From Mayamaea pseudoterrestris (taxonomy: Eukaryota; Bacillariophyta; Bacillariophyceae; Sellaphorales; Sellaphoraceae): 64,000 nt of DNA. Below, piece after piece: positions 34,605-46,883 of the stretch; the stretch's first letter is position 1; the number at the start of each line of letters is the position of its first letter. The notes beneath the pieces were generated by a model. The model did not search any database. It worked only from the letters and a program-made list of their open reading frames with translations, and had not been told where the DNA came from. The translations under genes were made by a program, and so were the position numbers. The stretch spans positions 372,001 through 436,000 of the forward strand of contig BROI01000005.1 of the NCBI GenBank assembly GCA_027923505.1, in the 5' to 3' direction.

Positions 34605-35264
34605 ATGGACATGAACCCACATAAACTGCAAGGATGTACAACAAGAACAGTAGATGACGTACTCATTCGAGAAATATACTTTCGCATGAAACTTTCGTCC
34701 AAAGTCATCATCGAATATATCGTTACAAATCGGAACGCAACTCACATGAATACCGCATTGCTGCAAAGTTTCACGGGTGCAATCATATACGAGACGTGCA
34801 TCGCAGCAGATTTGCTAGGAGTCAACCTTTTGATTATGGCGAAAGATAAGTCGGACTTAAATTCCAGAAAATATCCGGAAATGACTAACATTGCCCCGCA
34901 CCGAATAGACAAGTACACTACGCTTTCATGCGCAACGGGAATCACAGCGGACACATGTCCTGATGGAGCGTATCAAGACTGCATTCGACAACCTTTCTCG
35001 AGCAACTCAACTTACGTCCATAGCATCGTAGACGAACTGACCCAAATATCAACAACCTTTGCCGAAAAATGAGGCTTCCTCAAGTTTGATACGGTTGCGA
35101 ATTTAGTCATTGCAATTGACAACGAGGTTGCAGAATTCGCAGACTGCTTCAACTGGTTACCCGACAACGCATCGTCCAAGTTATACTCTATGGACCACAT
35201 TATCAAAGCCGGATATGAATTGGCTGACATTATGTTGCTTACTGTACGCTTGCTAAACAGATAG
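34605..35264 (+). pseudogene. MazG-like pyrophosphohydrolase gene, copy 1, interrupted
   Basis: This is the copy-1 counterpart of the intact gene at 43,995-44,654. It is almost identical in sequence, but the reading frame stops before the catalytic MazG-like domain, which is left in the sequence untranslated. It lies near the start of the irregular zone of copy 1, so a sequencing error is as likely as real decay. Confidence 0.6.
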
Positions 35265-35317
35265 ATAAACAGATATCAAGTCAACAGCACTAACGTTACA
35301 TCACTAGTCTTTTCGAA

Positions 35318-35566
35318 TTATCCAAGGTGGTGAATAAGAACAGAACATGGCGATTTCGTCAATATTCTCGTATTCCAACGACCGCCATTCGAATATTCAC
35401 CTGGGTCCTGAATCTGTGTTTCTATCTCTAGCACCGGTGTGTTGTGGCCCTGTGTTTCTATTTCAAGCGTCCCTGTGCTGGGTGAAGGTTCTTCCAGACC
35501 AATGGACATGACGGCATCCAATACATCCGCTTTTCGTTTCATATAATGAGTCTGCGAACGGATCAA
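35318..35566 (-). CDS. Small acidic ORF, copy 1
   Basis: Same sequence as 44,708-44,956. It is an 82-codon frame whose central part (MKRKADVLDAVMSIGLEEPS) reads like real protein. See the copy-2 entry. Confidence 0.3.
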   Translation of the reverse strand: MIRSQTHYMKRKADVLDAVMSIGLEEPSPSTGTLEIETQGHNTPVLEIETQIQDPGEYSNGGRWNTRILTKSPCSVLIHHLG

Positions 35567-35897
35567 CTATAGATTCTTCTTGAATGACCGTTACAATTGG
35601 ACGGAAACGAGATGGCTTGAGTTCTGCTTGTATATTATTAGAACACGACGATCGAGCGTTCCAACCAGAACGAGTTTATCCTCTTCCCCATGCCACAATT
35701 GGTGGGGGCGTACCGTTGAATGACATTTCCGTCATCGGCGAAAAAGAATAACAGCCCTGTTCAACAAACTGGAATTTCGGACGCTCGAACGCCTTCCAAG
35801 CCTACCATTCCACTCTCGTTGTCATCGAATATTCGTCTTCTATGCTTGAACAATATTTTAACTCTTGTCGCTACATCAAACAATACAATTCGAAATA

Positions 35898-36149
35898 ATG
35901 AATGACTTTGGCATCTGCCATTGTTCAATGACAGAGAGACAGCGCTCGATGGTAAATTCCTCGCGAACACGAATTTTGCATCCGTTGCATTCGAAAATGG
36001 AGCGAGACAGAGGCAAAGAAGAAACAATGTCCTCGTTGTCCATTATGTCGGAGATGGTACACGATAATAATCAAGTGCAAGGAATTGTCGAACCGCGAAC
36101 TATTCACAATAAGAGTTTCTTAGAGCAACCGCCGGCAAATACAGAATAG
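35898..36149 (+). pseudogene. RING-finger gene, copy 1, broken
   Basis: Counterpart of the intact RING protein at 45,290-45,541. The frame is disturbed and part of the zinc-ligand pattern is lost. It lies in the irregular zone of copy 1. Confidence 0.6.
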
Positions 36150-36977
36150 ATACTCTTGTTGCTACTATCTTTGTATCATAGCGTCTTTACAATATGTCCA
36201 GGGCGTGTCGCGCGCGTATACTTACAAAGTTGGGCTTGCATATGCGTAGAAACGAGATTTCATCAACGCCTAACTCGAGCGAATCACTATCCGAGATTAA
36301 ACGTTCCAACGGCTCGAGAAAAGCGCACGATTATCCAAACCTTCCGGACGTCGATGAGTCAATTGTCGGCGTGGCGTTCAGACAAATACTACCTATTATT
36401 CGTTGGTGCAGATGAATCGCGACTGATGCCTTTGCCTGCCGGCTGCGGAACTTTGTGGTGGATAAGGCTGGCATGTATGCGGTAACCAAGTTATGGTCAC
36501 AAGTTGAAAATAGCCAACGAAGCGATAATGTCAATGCATACAAGTATGTGTCAAGTGTCAAGTTATCGAACCTAAGAAAATCGACCTTCAATATAAACGG
36601 AGTTGGCGAATTCGACCGTTGAGTTTTCTCCAAATGAGGAAATCATGCCTTTGGATATAAACTAATCGTCAATTGTACTCCTTCAGGAACCGACAGCTAT
36701 GTAACGAGGCAATTACGATTGTCCATAAAAATCTAATCGCCTGTAAATCCCAGACAAACAAACAACACTTACACCTGAAGACGGTTGATACCTGTTTCAT
36801 ACCACGATTACTTGCGACATTTAACGGTTACGATGTGGATCTTGTACCAAGCTCCACCCGCAGTTCACACTAGCTGTAAGTCATTCGCCGATATTGTTGA
36901 CTGATATAGAAGCCTTATAATTGGTGAACAATAATGATGATTGAAGTGACAAAACAGGCAACAACAGATTAGAAGTG

Positions 36978-39101
36978 GCGATGGGAAGAGTGGGAAGAGG
37001 AGATTGTCTGGAATGGAACTGGAGCTGAAGGACAAAAGTACATGCAACACGATATAGAAATTTTGTTTCTGACCTGTGATGACTGGATGCGGCACGGTGG
37101 ACCTGCCCCGATCTCGTGATGCTATTCAATGAGATTCGAGACCAAGTGTATGGAATGCCAGAGTATTTTGTAGATGCCGTGGAACGAAATGCTAGACAAG
37201 ACAGAGCCAGAATTGTATCGTCGCATAGTATGTGAAGGCAGGGAAGGCAGTCATTGGTACTTGCTCAGGGTCATGAACCGTTTCGAGTGTTCTCCATACA
37301 ATTGGGACGGAAATGAGTGGCGTTTAGCTAAATATAATCCGGAATTGATGGAAGACTTCACCTAAACATGTCACGTTAATCTTGAGCTCTATCAAACTAG
37401 TACGGAAGATGTTATTTTCATAAGTTACTACTGCAACCATCATGACGGGTTCGCCCAATAACTCAGTAGGCCGACATTCACAAAAATCACGAGTTGTCGA
37501 AACGGAGCCGTCGCCTTTGGATATAAACTAATCGACGATTGTACTCCTTCAGGAACCGACAGCTATATAACGAGGCAATTACGATTGTCCATAAACTCTA
37601 TTCGCCTGTAAATCCCAGGCAAACAAACAACACTTACACCAGAAGACGGTTGATACCTGTGTCGTACCACGATTACTTGACTATTTAACAGTTACGATGT
37701 GGAGCTTGTGCCAAGCTCCACCCGCAGTTCACACTAGCTGTAGTTATTTCGCCAATATTGTTGACTTTCATAAAAGCCTCCTAATTGGTGAACAATAATT
37801 CTGACTGAAACAATAGCAATCGTAATGGCGAAGTCAGGAAGCAAAACAGGCAGCAACCGATTCGAGGAGACGATGGAAGAGTGGGAGGAGGAGATTATCT
37901 GGAATGGAGGTAAAGAACACAGGTCTTTCAAATACAATTTGGACATCTTGTTTCTGTCCTGTGATGACTGGATGCGCACGGTGGACCTGCCGCCGATCTC
38001 GTGATGCTATTCAATGAGATTCGAGACGAAGTGTATGGAATGCCAGGGGATCTTGAAGATGCCGTGAACGAAATGCTAGACAGGACAGAACCAGAATTGT
38101 ATCGTCGCATAGTATGTGAAGGCAGGGAAGGCAGTCATTGGTACTTGCTCAGGGTCATGAACCGTTTGAGTGTTCTCCATACAATTGGGATGCAAATGAG
38201 TGGCGTTTAGCCAAATATAATCCGGAATTGATGGAAGACTTCACCTAAACATGTCACGTTAATCTTGAGCTCTATCAAACTAGTATATAAGTTACTACTG
38301 CAACCATCATGACGGGTTTGCCCAATAACTCAGTAGGCCGACATTCGCAAAATCCCGTGTTGTCGAATTGAGCGTTGAGTTTTTCGAGTTCGGGAACTTC
38401 GATATAAAACTCGACAATTCATTACTTCCTTCGGGAACCGCAGCTATGTAACAAGGTATTTCGATCGTCCGTCAATTCATTCCTGTATTTACCCCACAAA
38501 CAATTACAGCTGATCATCAAGCATGTATGCGCTTCGCCATTATCGCGAGTTGTGTCCACGAAATATCCTGAAATAGGGCAACGACAACAAAGGAGTATGG
38601 ACTACTGATGCCATAAAATCGTCAGCATACACACATAGTCACTCTTATCCGAACAACCGCTGTAATGGTCAACCAGATCCCAACGCACATACGCACTCAG
38701 ATGATCGAAGAGGCCTGCGCAGAAGCGGAAGACAGATCGTTCGGAACGCCGAAACTACTACAACGACAAACAGAGCACGCGCTATTTGACGATGCGCATA
38801 ACTTGGACCTTATGCTTCTGGCCTGTGACGATTGGATGCGTAACGGTGGATCTGCAGCCCAACTGGAGCTATACAATCACATCCGTTCCGAGATGCCTGG
38901 AATGGGGAGATGATTTCGTTACCGTAAACGAAATGTTAGACACGACAGAACGAACTGTATCGTCGCATTGTAGTGCGAAGGCAGCCAAGGCAGTCATAGA
39001 TATCAATCATGGCCAACAACGATATCAGCAGAGAGTACACGTGGGATGGAGCACTGCGCTGTGCTCAAGCAGACATGGAATGGATACGTTAATTGTTACT
39101 T
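36978..39101 (+). pseudogene. Three broken copies of the small acidic gene family (copy 1)
   Basis: Broken versions of the three tandem genes seen intact at 46,372-48,519 lie at about 36,978-37,365, 37,825-38,248 and 38,665-39,101. Each keeps long matching blocks but has lost a continuous frame. Their upstream repeat modules are also present and irregular. Confidence 0.75.
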
Positions 39102-39159
39102 GAATTATGCCGCTTTAAAGTAGTGTTAATCTATAATACTCAATATAGAATCACTCATA

Positions 39160-39830
39160 TTATATTATTCAGATATGGACTTGTCACGATTTCGTGCAGT
39201 GATCTCGACGCGACTGCGATCGACCAAATCTATCTTACCATTTCCTGGACAAACTTTTCACTGTCGACCGCAGAACGGAACTTGAATCCGCATCTTGGTG
39301 AGATGTACATCTTGTCGACTTTTCTTGTGCGTTGGCGCGAGGAACATTAAACTGTATCCACCCAGGTCCCCATTGTCGCAGACGTATAGTCGGTTCTCAA
39401 CGACGGTAACTGATACGACTTAGCATTTGCTTCCAGGTACTGAATTGCCTTTATATGAGGAGCATTGGCATCAAACCAATAGGATTATCATACCTCGAAC
39501 AAATGTGTGAGTCTTCCTTGTGTCTCCACCACAAAACCATCCGGGACACAACATAAGACTTCAGTGGAATTCACATATTTACTATGAGTTTGATATCTAT
39601 CCAAGCAAATAATCAGCGTTTTAGAAGGATCCCGATGAAAACGTAGCATCTTCTGTTTCAAAGAACGAACTCCACATCTTCACCTGTTCTTAACAATCCT
39701 TCACTGGTCGTGGTCCGAGAGAGCTGGCACACATCAAACTATTAACGAGCCGAATCTAAACACACTGCTGTGTCTGATTTACAATTTACTTTCATAATGG
39801 ATAAGGCAGAGCACGAAACGCCCGTTAACG
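39160..39830 (-). pseudogene. MBD-like paralogue, copy 1, broken
   Basis: Irregular counterpart of the intact minus-strand gene at 48,592-49,251. The match continues to the duplication joint, but no long frame survives. Confidence 0.7.
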
Positions 39831-40051
39831 AAAAAGCATGTATTATGAGTATGAAATGCACGTCCATAAATAAATTTTTCGCTGACGTAAGAAACATCCG
39901 TTGACGTTCGGCGTCGCTCACGTACTTTCGCTGAAAAATCGTGCCAACTGGAAACCGAGCGGACTGGAAGAGGTGAAGAATCCTCAACAATTCACTTCGA
40001 TAGATATATGTATGTTGCCTCTCCACGCTTAACATCTTCGCTATAACCACA

Positions 40052-42735
40052 ATGCCGAGACGAGTTACTTCCACAAAAAGCGAAAGAGCAAAAAAGCAGC
40101 ACGTATCGTACAACAAAAGAACCAGCTTCTTGTACAGGAAAGACCCATGGTGATTCCCATGATGCAATCTTTTATCAACTTAGTAACCGGTCTCAATCAC
40201 CAACAGAACCACCGAGACACCCCATTGCCTGCAACCAACGAAGAGGTCGACCCGCAACCACGAGACGAAACGGCCATTACGGAGAATCACACGGCGTCAA
40301 AGACAACAACAACAATCTCAGACGCAACCCCACAAGAGACAGAGTCGGAGACAATGGATTCTGAGATCCTCAAGAAATGAATGAACTTGATTCCAATCAG
40401 TCAAATCTCGAGTCCAACCCCGACGAGGTTGACGACGCACCATCAGTTCAATACTGACGAGGCTGAATACGCCGGCGATGACGATGACGAGGATGATGAT
40501 TACATCGATGCCGGAGTCTCTCATTCGCGCCGAAATCAATCCCCAGGCCACACTTCCACATTAAAGGAGATATCGTCTCGACACGGCCGACAAGAAGCTT
40601 AACTACACCAAAAGGAATCAAAGCAGAAAGTAGCAATCCCTTATTCGAACTTGACTCGGAAGCAAATTTATCGGACAACCCGTCATACTTCGAACTCGAA
40701 GAGCACGCGAACAGGAGATGCATCTGAGAGTTTTGGAAAAGCTCGAGGAAATCGAAGCTCAGTCTTGGTGAAAATAACATTGAATCCATCCTGAAGCTCC
40801 CTGTGCCTGACAAATACGATGATTGTTGCTCATGTCAAAAATACGAAATCACAATTCCAAACATTACGATCGGGCGCAACAACCACTGACTTCATCAACG
40901 AGTCACAGAAACATATGTATTGGCACAATAAAATGATCGCAACGAAGACTTCTACAAGGCCATATCCGGTCTTTCGTGGAGTATGTCTTGTCATGCAACG
41001 ACCTTGATGCGCCGCTTCTTGGAGTTGATAACGGAAATGATATATTGATGAAATATACACTAAAAGTCATTGGTAAGTGAATCGCTCTACAGTTTCTTCC
41101 TTGTTTTCTTTGCCCACTAACTCATGCTCATTTCCATCTTCTCGTCAGTCGCAGCAAAGGATAGTAAAGATTGCGACAATTTGATGTGCATGATTAACTA
41201 TTGGGCAACTGAAACAATCAAAGAAGGGTTGGAGATGGAGAGTGCAACCTGTATAATTCCCGACGCATATGAATTCTATCACAGCACGAACATTCTGGAC
41301 CGAAAGGATGATGTCTCCTGCGTATGCATTCATATGGAAACATTATGGCTCTGTTTTTTATCGATCGCGAATATTGTACTTCTTGGCAACGAAGGAGCTG
41401 GAAAAGCCTTTGATGAATACACCAAACGTAACCAATGCTTTGTTCGTCGGTTCTTGACTGCTGCATTCAATCCTAAAAGCATCGACAACAAGAAATCATG
41501 GTACTGTATGAAGCATCGTTCTTCAGCTCGCGCGATGTGCCACTTGGCATATGCGCCTATCTTGAAAGACGCGTAAGTGGAAAGCATGTCCTGTGCCGCG
41601 GTTCGTGTTAGGTCGTTATCTGACTGATCCATGACTGATCCACGTCTTCTCAGCCTCTTTTTCAAAGACCCGTACAGTAACTTGGAAAGCCATTGCAAAA
41701 ATAAACTGGAGTTTTGCAACTTGATCATCAAGACGGTGGCTCAATCGTTGATTGCGTCTTCTCTTTTTGCGAACGTTATAATTCATATCATGGGGTCGTC
41801 CTTCTCGTCAGTCGTTGCAACCTTTGTACGATCGCACCGAAAAGAAGATTTACAATTCACAAAGGCGAAGCTTGATATTCTCAACAAGAAGGAGATTAAC
41901 GAGGTTCGCCAGAAACAGATCCTTCAATTGTTCCAATGGTTGCAAAAGGAGTTTCCGGTGGCAGAGAAAGTGCGAACAAATCGCAACGGGGTTTGGGATT
42001 TGATTGTGTCGTTGCTTTTGCGTCAGTTCATAGCTCCAAAATCCACATTCTGTCAGTCACTGAAAGTTCTAAAAGAAGCGACGAAAGCATCATCTATCAA
42101 TCGATCAAGTGCAAAGCGAAAATTCGAGCAATCAGATGCCGCGGAACCTGTCGGTGCAAAGACTGGTAATTGGGATCCACATAACGAGAACGTGAAAACT
42201 GGTGGATCGTTCATGCAGGTATTCACTGAGGTGGCATTCAAGACACTGGCTGCCGTGTGCTCAGATTCGGAAGCCGAGGGTCTCGAAAAAGGTGGATTTA
42301 AAAATGGTCTATAATCACTTCAGGAATGATGGCGACAAGGAATATATGACCAAATGGATGAAGATGTTCTATAACTCAATGAAGGTTACCATCGACACTT
42401 TCAAAAGAAGCGCAGTATTCGACATGTTCACACGGTTGTTCGATTCAGCTCTGCAGCATTATGCCGACGGGGATTTGACCATGACACCCTCAATTCTATT
42501 CAGAATTGCAGCCAATTCTCTAAATGATGATGCTCGGATTACAGAAATCGAAGCAGAGTATGAAGCGGATCTGAAAGCTTGTAAGCGTTGCATTGAAAAT
42601 TGCAAGGGCGATGTCAAAGAAACATTGACACTTGCGAAGAAGACTCCCCAGTTTTATATCAAGTTCTTCACCGACGACGACCCGGTCTATCATATGTTTT
42701 CAACATTCATTGATATTGGTCTGACACACATGTAA
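40052..42735 (+). pseudogene. 845-residue orphan gene, copy 2, broken
   Basis: Counterpart of 30,645-33,339. Intron positions and sites are conserved, and the last ~430 bp is clean and identical to copy 1, but the first two thirds have several small frame-disturbing differences. Confidence 0.75.
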
Positions 42736-42906
42736 TAAACCGATGTATACACACGACAGAGCGAATATGAGGAGCGAGTGATGGTTGTGCCGATCCTATA
42801 GTCTATGTTCGAATTAAAGTGATAACTTATAATCATCGTTATCTTATATCTTCACTTTCTGTATAGACCGACATTACGTATCTCCAAGTCCAAGGTCTCT
42901 GGCAAA

Positions 42907-43632
42907 TCAATGCTCCGTTGGACGACCAAATATGCCACCCAACAATTCGGGGTAGGAGGTGGCGAAGTCATGGTTAAGGACCTCAAAGTCGTACATGGAT
43001 TTGATCAAGGCCTCGATGGTGTTATCCTGGAAAACTATAAATGGATATTTTGTAAGTATAAGATTAACACACCAAACATTGAACAAACAGGAAAACTTAC
43101 AATCATCAAGTGGTCGAACCCGATCTCTGGGACTGTAGTCCATCTTGCGAATGTTGGGAGGTGGATACTTGCTTGTCTTGTCGCCACGCAGGATTTCTTC
43201 CATGATTGCCATCGTCTCCATTCGCTCCGTTGGTGCAGGAGGTGCTTCAAATTTACGAACAAACACGGCTCTTGGGTATGCTTCCCCAGATGTGACGTTC
43301 AACTGCAACATACTCTCGCTCGTTCCTGGAACACGACGGTTGAAAACCTTGAGATCGATTACTTTTGCGCGTGCCGACAGCTTGTGCGGATTCTTGATGC
43401 CATCCTTCAATGGAAAGTTATACGCGTCCTTTCGTTCCGTGCTATCTTCGTAGGTTATAATCTGCAACGCAAGATCAGGATGGACAGAGTGCGTTACAAG
43501 TCTGGCTTCCGTTCCTTTTCCTTGTTTGACGTTGCTGCTGCGGGGCGGAGAAGCCCGGACCACTGGGGACGAATTCGCCTTGGTAGGGCTTTTGGTCTCC
43601 TCTTTACTCTTGGCAGGGGTCGTCTTGGTCAT
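42907..43632 (-). CDS. Orphan protein with Lys/Pro/Ser tail (copy 2)
   Basis: Nearly identical to 33,511-34,236, including the 66-bp in-frame intron; only one residue difference was noticed. It lies in the clean part of copy 2. The conserved open frame in both copies gives no test of function, because the two are too young or falsely duplicated. Confidence 0.6.
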   Translation of the reverse strand: MTKTTPAKSKEETKSPTKANSSPVVRASPPRSSNVKQGKGTEARLVTHSVHPDLALQIITYEDSTERKDAYNFPLKDGIKNPHKLSARAKVIDLKVFNRRVPGTSESMLQLNVTSGEAYPRAVFVRKFEAPPAPTERMETMAIMEEILRGDKTSKYPPPNIRKMDYSPRDRVRPLDDCKFSCLFNVWCVNLILTKYPFIVFQDNTIEALIKSMYDFEVLNHDFATSYPELLGGIFGRPTEH

Positions 43633-43994
43633 GTTTCAGGATTGATTTTATGAGATGTTTCCTCGCAACTTGCTGTACTTACATCACCAATTTAATCAAT
43701 ATTCGGCCTCCAAATATTCAGTGCAAGACTCGACAACATATACGGATCTTAACTTTCGTCGACCTGTTCGTGTCGTACATCCGTTTACTAACCGACTCAG
43801 AAATATAAGACCAAAACAACGTTCTACAACACTCAACGGATCTACGAATTTTTCGTTTGGGAAAACGACTCGGACGATTTTGACCAAAGAGAATTCACAA
43901 CTGTGGAAAAATAACTTCAACGGTTCCCCGGCGCGAATTAAATGGAATCAGCTTTCGGAAGCCTCACAATATCACGGTCAAACACGATAACTTG

Positions 43995-44654
43995 ATGGAC
44001 ATGAACCCACATAAACTGCAAGGATGTACAACAAGAACAGTAGATGACGTACTCATTCGAGAAATATACTTTCGCATGAAACTTTCGTCCAAAGTCATCA
44101 TCGAATATATCGTTACAAATCGGAACGCAACTCACATGAATACCGCATTGCTGCAAAGTTTCACGGGTGCAATCATATACGAGACGTGCATCGCAGCAGA
44201 TTTGCTAGGAGTCAACCTTTTGATTATGGCGAAAGATAAGTCGGACTTAAATTCCAGAAAATATCCGGAAATGACTAACATTGCCCCGCACCGAATAGAC
44301 AAGTACACTACGCTTTCATGCGCAACGGGAATCACAGCGGACACATGTCCTGATGGAGCGTATCAAGACTGCATTCGACAACCTTTCTCGAGCAACTCAA
44401 CTTACGTCCATAGCATCGTAGACGAACTGACCCAAATATCAACAACCTTTGCCGAAAAACGAGGCTTCCTCAAGTTTGATACGGTTGCGAATTTAGTCAT
44501 TGCAATTGACAACGAAGTAGCAGAATTCGCAGACTGCTTCAACTGGTTACCCGACAACGCATCGTCCAAGTTATACTCTATGGACCACATTATCAAAGCC
44601 GGATATGAATTGGCTGACATTATGTTGCTTACTGTACGCTTGCTAAACAGATAG
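43995..44654 (+). CDS. MazG/dCTPP1-like nucleotide pyrophosphohydrolase with an N-terminal extension
   Basis: The first ATG of the frame is at 43,995, giving 219 residues. The C-terminal ~80 residues match the MazG-like NTP pyrophosphohydrolase pattern: an entry helix with FAEKRGFLKFDTVANL (family: FaxeRxWxqFhtpxNL), metal site 1 NEVAEFADCFNW (ExxE, then FQW in dCTPP1) and metal site 2 YELADIMLLTVRLL (ExxD). These enzymes cleave dNTPs to dNMP + PPi; the dCTPP1 branch prefers dCTP and its 5-modified forms. The first ~135 residues are an extension I do not recognise. Roles in mobile or viral contexts are usually nucleotide-pool cleaning; here that is inference. There is no intron. Confidence 0.7.
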   Translation: MDMNPHKLQGCTTRTVDDVLIREIYFRMKLSSKVIIEYIVTNRNATHMNTALLQSFTGAIIYETCIAADLLGVNLLIMAKDKSDLNSRKYPEMTNIAPHRIDKYTTLSCATGITADTCPDGAYQDCIRQPFSSNSTYVHSIVDELTQISTTFAEKRGFLKFDTVANLVIAIDNEVAEFADCFNWLPDNASSKLYSMDHIIKAGYELADIMLLTVRLLNR

Positions 44655-44707
44655 ATAAACAGATATCAAGTCAACAGCACTAACGTTACATCACTAGTCT
44701 TTTCGAA

Positions 44708-44956
44708 TTATCCAAGGTGGTGAATAAGAACAGAACATGGCGATTTCGTCAATATTCTCGTATTCCAACGACCGCCATTCGAATATTCACCTGGGTCCTG
44801 AATCTGTGTTTCTATCTCTAGCACCGGTGTGTTGTGGCCCTGTGTTTCTATTTCAAGCGTCCCTGTGCTGGGTGAAGGTTCTTCCAGACCAATGGACATG
44901 ACGGCATCCAATACATCCGCTTTTCGTTTCATATAATGAGTCTGCGAACGGATCAA
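44708..44956 (-). CDS. Small acidic ORF, copy 2
   Basis: Not recognised. It has 82 codons, or 74 from the inner ATG at 44,932 (MKRKADVLDAVMSIGLEEPS). The sequence is Glu/Thr/Pro-rich with a short internal repeat (LEIETQGHN / LEIETQIQD). It could be a small protein or an exon of a gene running leftward from ~45,430. The evidence is only its protein-like composition. Confidence 0.3.
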   Translation of the reverse strand: MIRSQTHYMKRKADVLDAVMSIGLEEPSPSTGTLEIETQGHNTPVLEIETQIQDPGEYSNGGRWNTRILTKSPCSVLIHHLG

Positions 44957-45289
44957 CTATAGATTCTTCTTGAATGACCGTTACAATTGGACGGAAACGA
45001 GATGGCTTGAGTTCTGCTTGTATATTATTAGAACACGACGATCGAGCGTTCCAACCAGAACGAGTTTATCCTCTTCCCCATGCCACAATTGGTGGGGGCG
45101 TACCGTTGAATGACATTTCCGTCATCGCCGAAAAAGAATAACAGCCCTTTTCTACAAACTGGAATTTCGGACGTACTCGAACGCCTTCCAAGCCTACCAT
45201 TCCACTCTCGTTGTCATCGAATATTCGTCTTCTATGCTTGAACAATATTTTAACTCTTGTCGCTACATCAAACAATACAATTCGAAATA
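44957..45289. other. Unresolved stretch with competing small ORFs
   Basis: A complete 55-codon plus-strand ORF (44,974-45,141) competes with a longer minus-strand frame (45,434-45,066). Neither has a recognisable domain and I cannot choose between them. Confidence 0.25.
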
Positions 45290-45541
45290 ATGAATGACTG
45301 TGGCATCTGCCATTGTTCAATGACAGAGAGACAGCGCTCGATGGTAAATTCCTGCGAACACGAATTTTGCATCCGTTGCATTCGAAAATGGAGCGAGACA
45401 GAGGCAAAGAAGAAACAATGTCCTCGTTGTCCATTATGTCGGAGATGGTACACGATAATAATCAAGTGCAAGGAATTGTCGAACCGCGAACTATTCACAA
45501 TAAGAGTTTTCGTAGAGCAACCGTCGGCAAATACAGAATAG
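45290..45541 (+). CDS. Small RING-finger protein (possible E3 ubiquitin ligase)
   Basis: The ORF is 83 residues from the ATG at 45,290. It is almost only a C3HC4-type RING: CGIC near the start, then CEH, FCIRC, and CPRCPLC. Spacing fits a RING-HC finger that would bind two zinc ions and recruit an E2 enzyme. The tail is short and basic. Stand-alone RING proteins this small occur in cellular genomes and are common in large DNA viruses; on its own this does not decide the origin of the island. The copy-1 version is broken. Confidence 0.65.
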   Translation: MNDCGICHCSMTERQRSMVNSCEHEFCIRCIRKWSETEAKKKQCPRCPLCRRWYTIIIKCKELSNRELFTIRVFVEQPSANTE

Positions 45542-45586
45542 AATACTCTTGTTGCTACTATCGTTGTATCATAGCGTCTTTACAAT

Positions 45587-45880
45587 ATGTCCAGGGCGTG
45601 TCGCACGCGTATACTTACAAAGTTGGGCTTGCACATGCGCAGAAACGAGATTTCGTCAACGCCTAACTCGAGCGAATCACTATCCGAGATTAAACGTTCC
45701 AACGGCTCGAGAAAAGCGCACGATTATCCAAACCTTCCGGATGCGTCGATGAGTCAATTGTCGGCGTGGCGTTCAGACAAATACTACCTATTATTCGCTG
45801 GAGCAGATGAATCGCGACTGATGCCTTTGCCTGCCGGCTGCGGAACTTTGTGGTGGATAAGGCTGGCATGTATGCGGTAA
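45587..45880 (+). CDS. Basic small ORF, doubtful
   Basis: 97 codons from ATG (MSRACRTRILTKLGLHMRRN), Arg/Ser-rich at the start. The end overlaps another open frame running to ~46,130 that enters the repeat module, so the true gene structure is unclear. There is no recognised domain. It could be a spliced gene or noise. Confidence 0.25.
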   Translation: MSRACRTRILTKLGLHMRRNEISSTPNSSESLSEIKRSNGSRKAHDYPNLPDASMSQLSAWRSDKYYLLFAGADESRLMPLPAGCGTLWWIRLACMR

Positions 45881-46000
45881 CCAAGTTATGGTCACAAGTT
45901 GAAAATAGCCAACGAAGCGATAATGTCAATGCATACAAGTATGTGTCAAGTGTCAAGTTATCCAACCTAAGAAAATCGACTTTCAATATAAACGAGTTGG

Positions 46001-46110
46001 CGAATTCGACCGTTGAGTTTTCTCCAAATGAGGAAATCGCCTTTGGATATAAACTAATCGTCAATTGTACTCCTTCAGGAACCGACAGCTATGTAACGAG
46101 GCAATTACGA
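46001..46110 (+). promoter_or_regulatory. Repeat module upstream of acidic gene 1
   Basis: One of several copies of a ~90-bp block: CGTTGAGTTTT, a GGAAATCGCCTTTGGATATAAAC stretch containing a TATA-like core, then TACTCCTTCAGGAACCGACAGC. It ends about 270 bp before the gene. Shared position ahead of several genes suggests a promoter or leader. Confidence 0.55.
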
Positions 46111-46225
46111 TTGTCCATAAAATCTAATCGCCTGTAAATCCCAGACAAACAAACAACACTTACACCTGAAGACGGTTGATACCTGTGTCGTACCACGATT
46201 ACTTGCGACATTTAACGGTTACGAT

Positions 46226-46248
46226 GTGGAGCTTGTACCAAGCTCCAC
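46226..46248 (+). repeat. Perfect hairpin upstream of acidic gene 1
   Basis: GTGGAGCTTG and CAAGCTCCAC pair over 10 bp around a 3-base loop. The gene starts 124 bp downstream. Confidence 0.85.
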
Positions 46249-46371
46249 CCGCAGTTCACACTAGCTGTAAGTCATTCGCCGATATTGTTGACTGATATAG
46301 AAGCCTTATAATTGGTGAACAATAATGATGATTGAATTGACAAAACAGGCAACAACAGATTAGAAGTGGCG

Positions 46372-46755
46372 ATGGAAGAGTGGGAAGAGGAGATTGTCTG
46401 GAATGGAACTGGAGCTGAAGGACAAAAGTACATGCAACACGATATAGAAATTTTGTTTCTGACCTGTGATGACTGGATGCGGCACGGTGGACCTGCCGCC
46501 GATCTCGTGATGCTATTCAATGAGATTCGAGACCAAGTGTATGGAATGCCAGAGTATTTTGTAGATGCCGTGAACGAAATGCTAGACAAGACAGAGCCAG
46601 AATTGTATCGTCGCATAGTATGTGAAGGCAGGGAAGGCAGTCATTGGTACTTGCTCAGGGTCATGAACCGTTTCGAGTGTTCTCCATACAATTGGGACGG
46701 AAATGAGTGGCGTTTAGCTAAATATAATCCGGAATTGATGGAAGACTTCACCTAA
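46372..46755 (+). CDS. Small acidic orphan protein, member 1
   Basis: 127 residues from the ATG at 46,372 (MEEWEEEIVWNGTG). It is the first of three tandem paralogues. Shared blocks are CDDWMRHGGPAADLV, a helix VNEMLDKTEPELYRRIVCEG, GSHWYLLRVMNR and a C-terminal WRLAKYNPE. The protein is strongly acidic and Trp-rich; no known domain was recognised. The first two members are very close (identical over most of the last 80 residues), so they arose by recent local duplication together with their upstream modules. Confidence 0.65.
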   Translation: MEEWEEEIVWNGTGAEGQKYMQHDIEILFLTCDDWMRHGGPAADLVMLFNEIRDQVYGMPEYFVDAVNEMLDKTEPELYRRIVCEGREGSHWYLLRVMNRFECSPYNWDGNEWRLAKYNPELMEDFT

Positions 46756-46883
46756 ACATGTCACGTTAATCTTGAGCTCTATCAAACTAGTACGGAAGAT
46801 GTTATTTTCATAAGTTACTACTGCAACCATCATGACGGGTTCGCCCAATAACTCAGTAGGCCGACATTCACAAAATCACGAGT

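Larger units (their letters stand above)
30440..39846. repeat. 9.4-kb tandem duplication, copy 1
   Basis: This unit recurs at 39,847-49,299 in direct orientation. The joint shows only one or two bases of microhomology. From about 32.9 to 34.4 kb it is practically identical to copy 2. From about 35.7 kb to the joint it carries many small insertions and deletions relative to copy 2, and the genes there are broken, whereas its left part is intact. Confidence 0.95.
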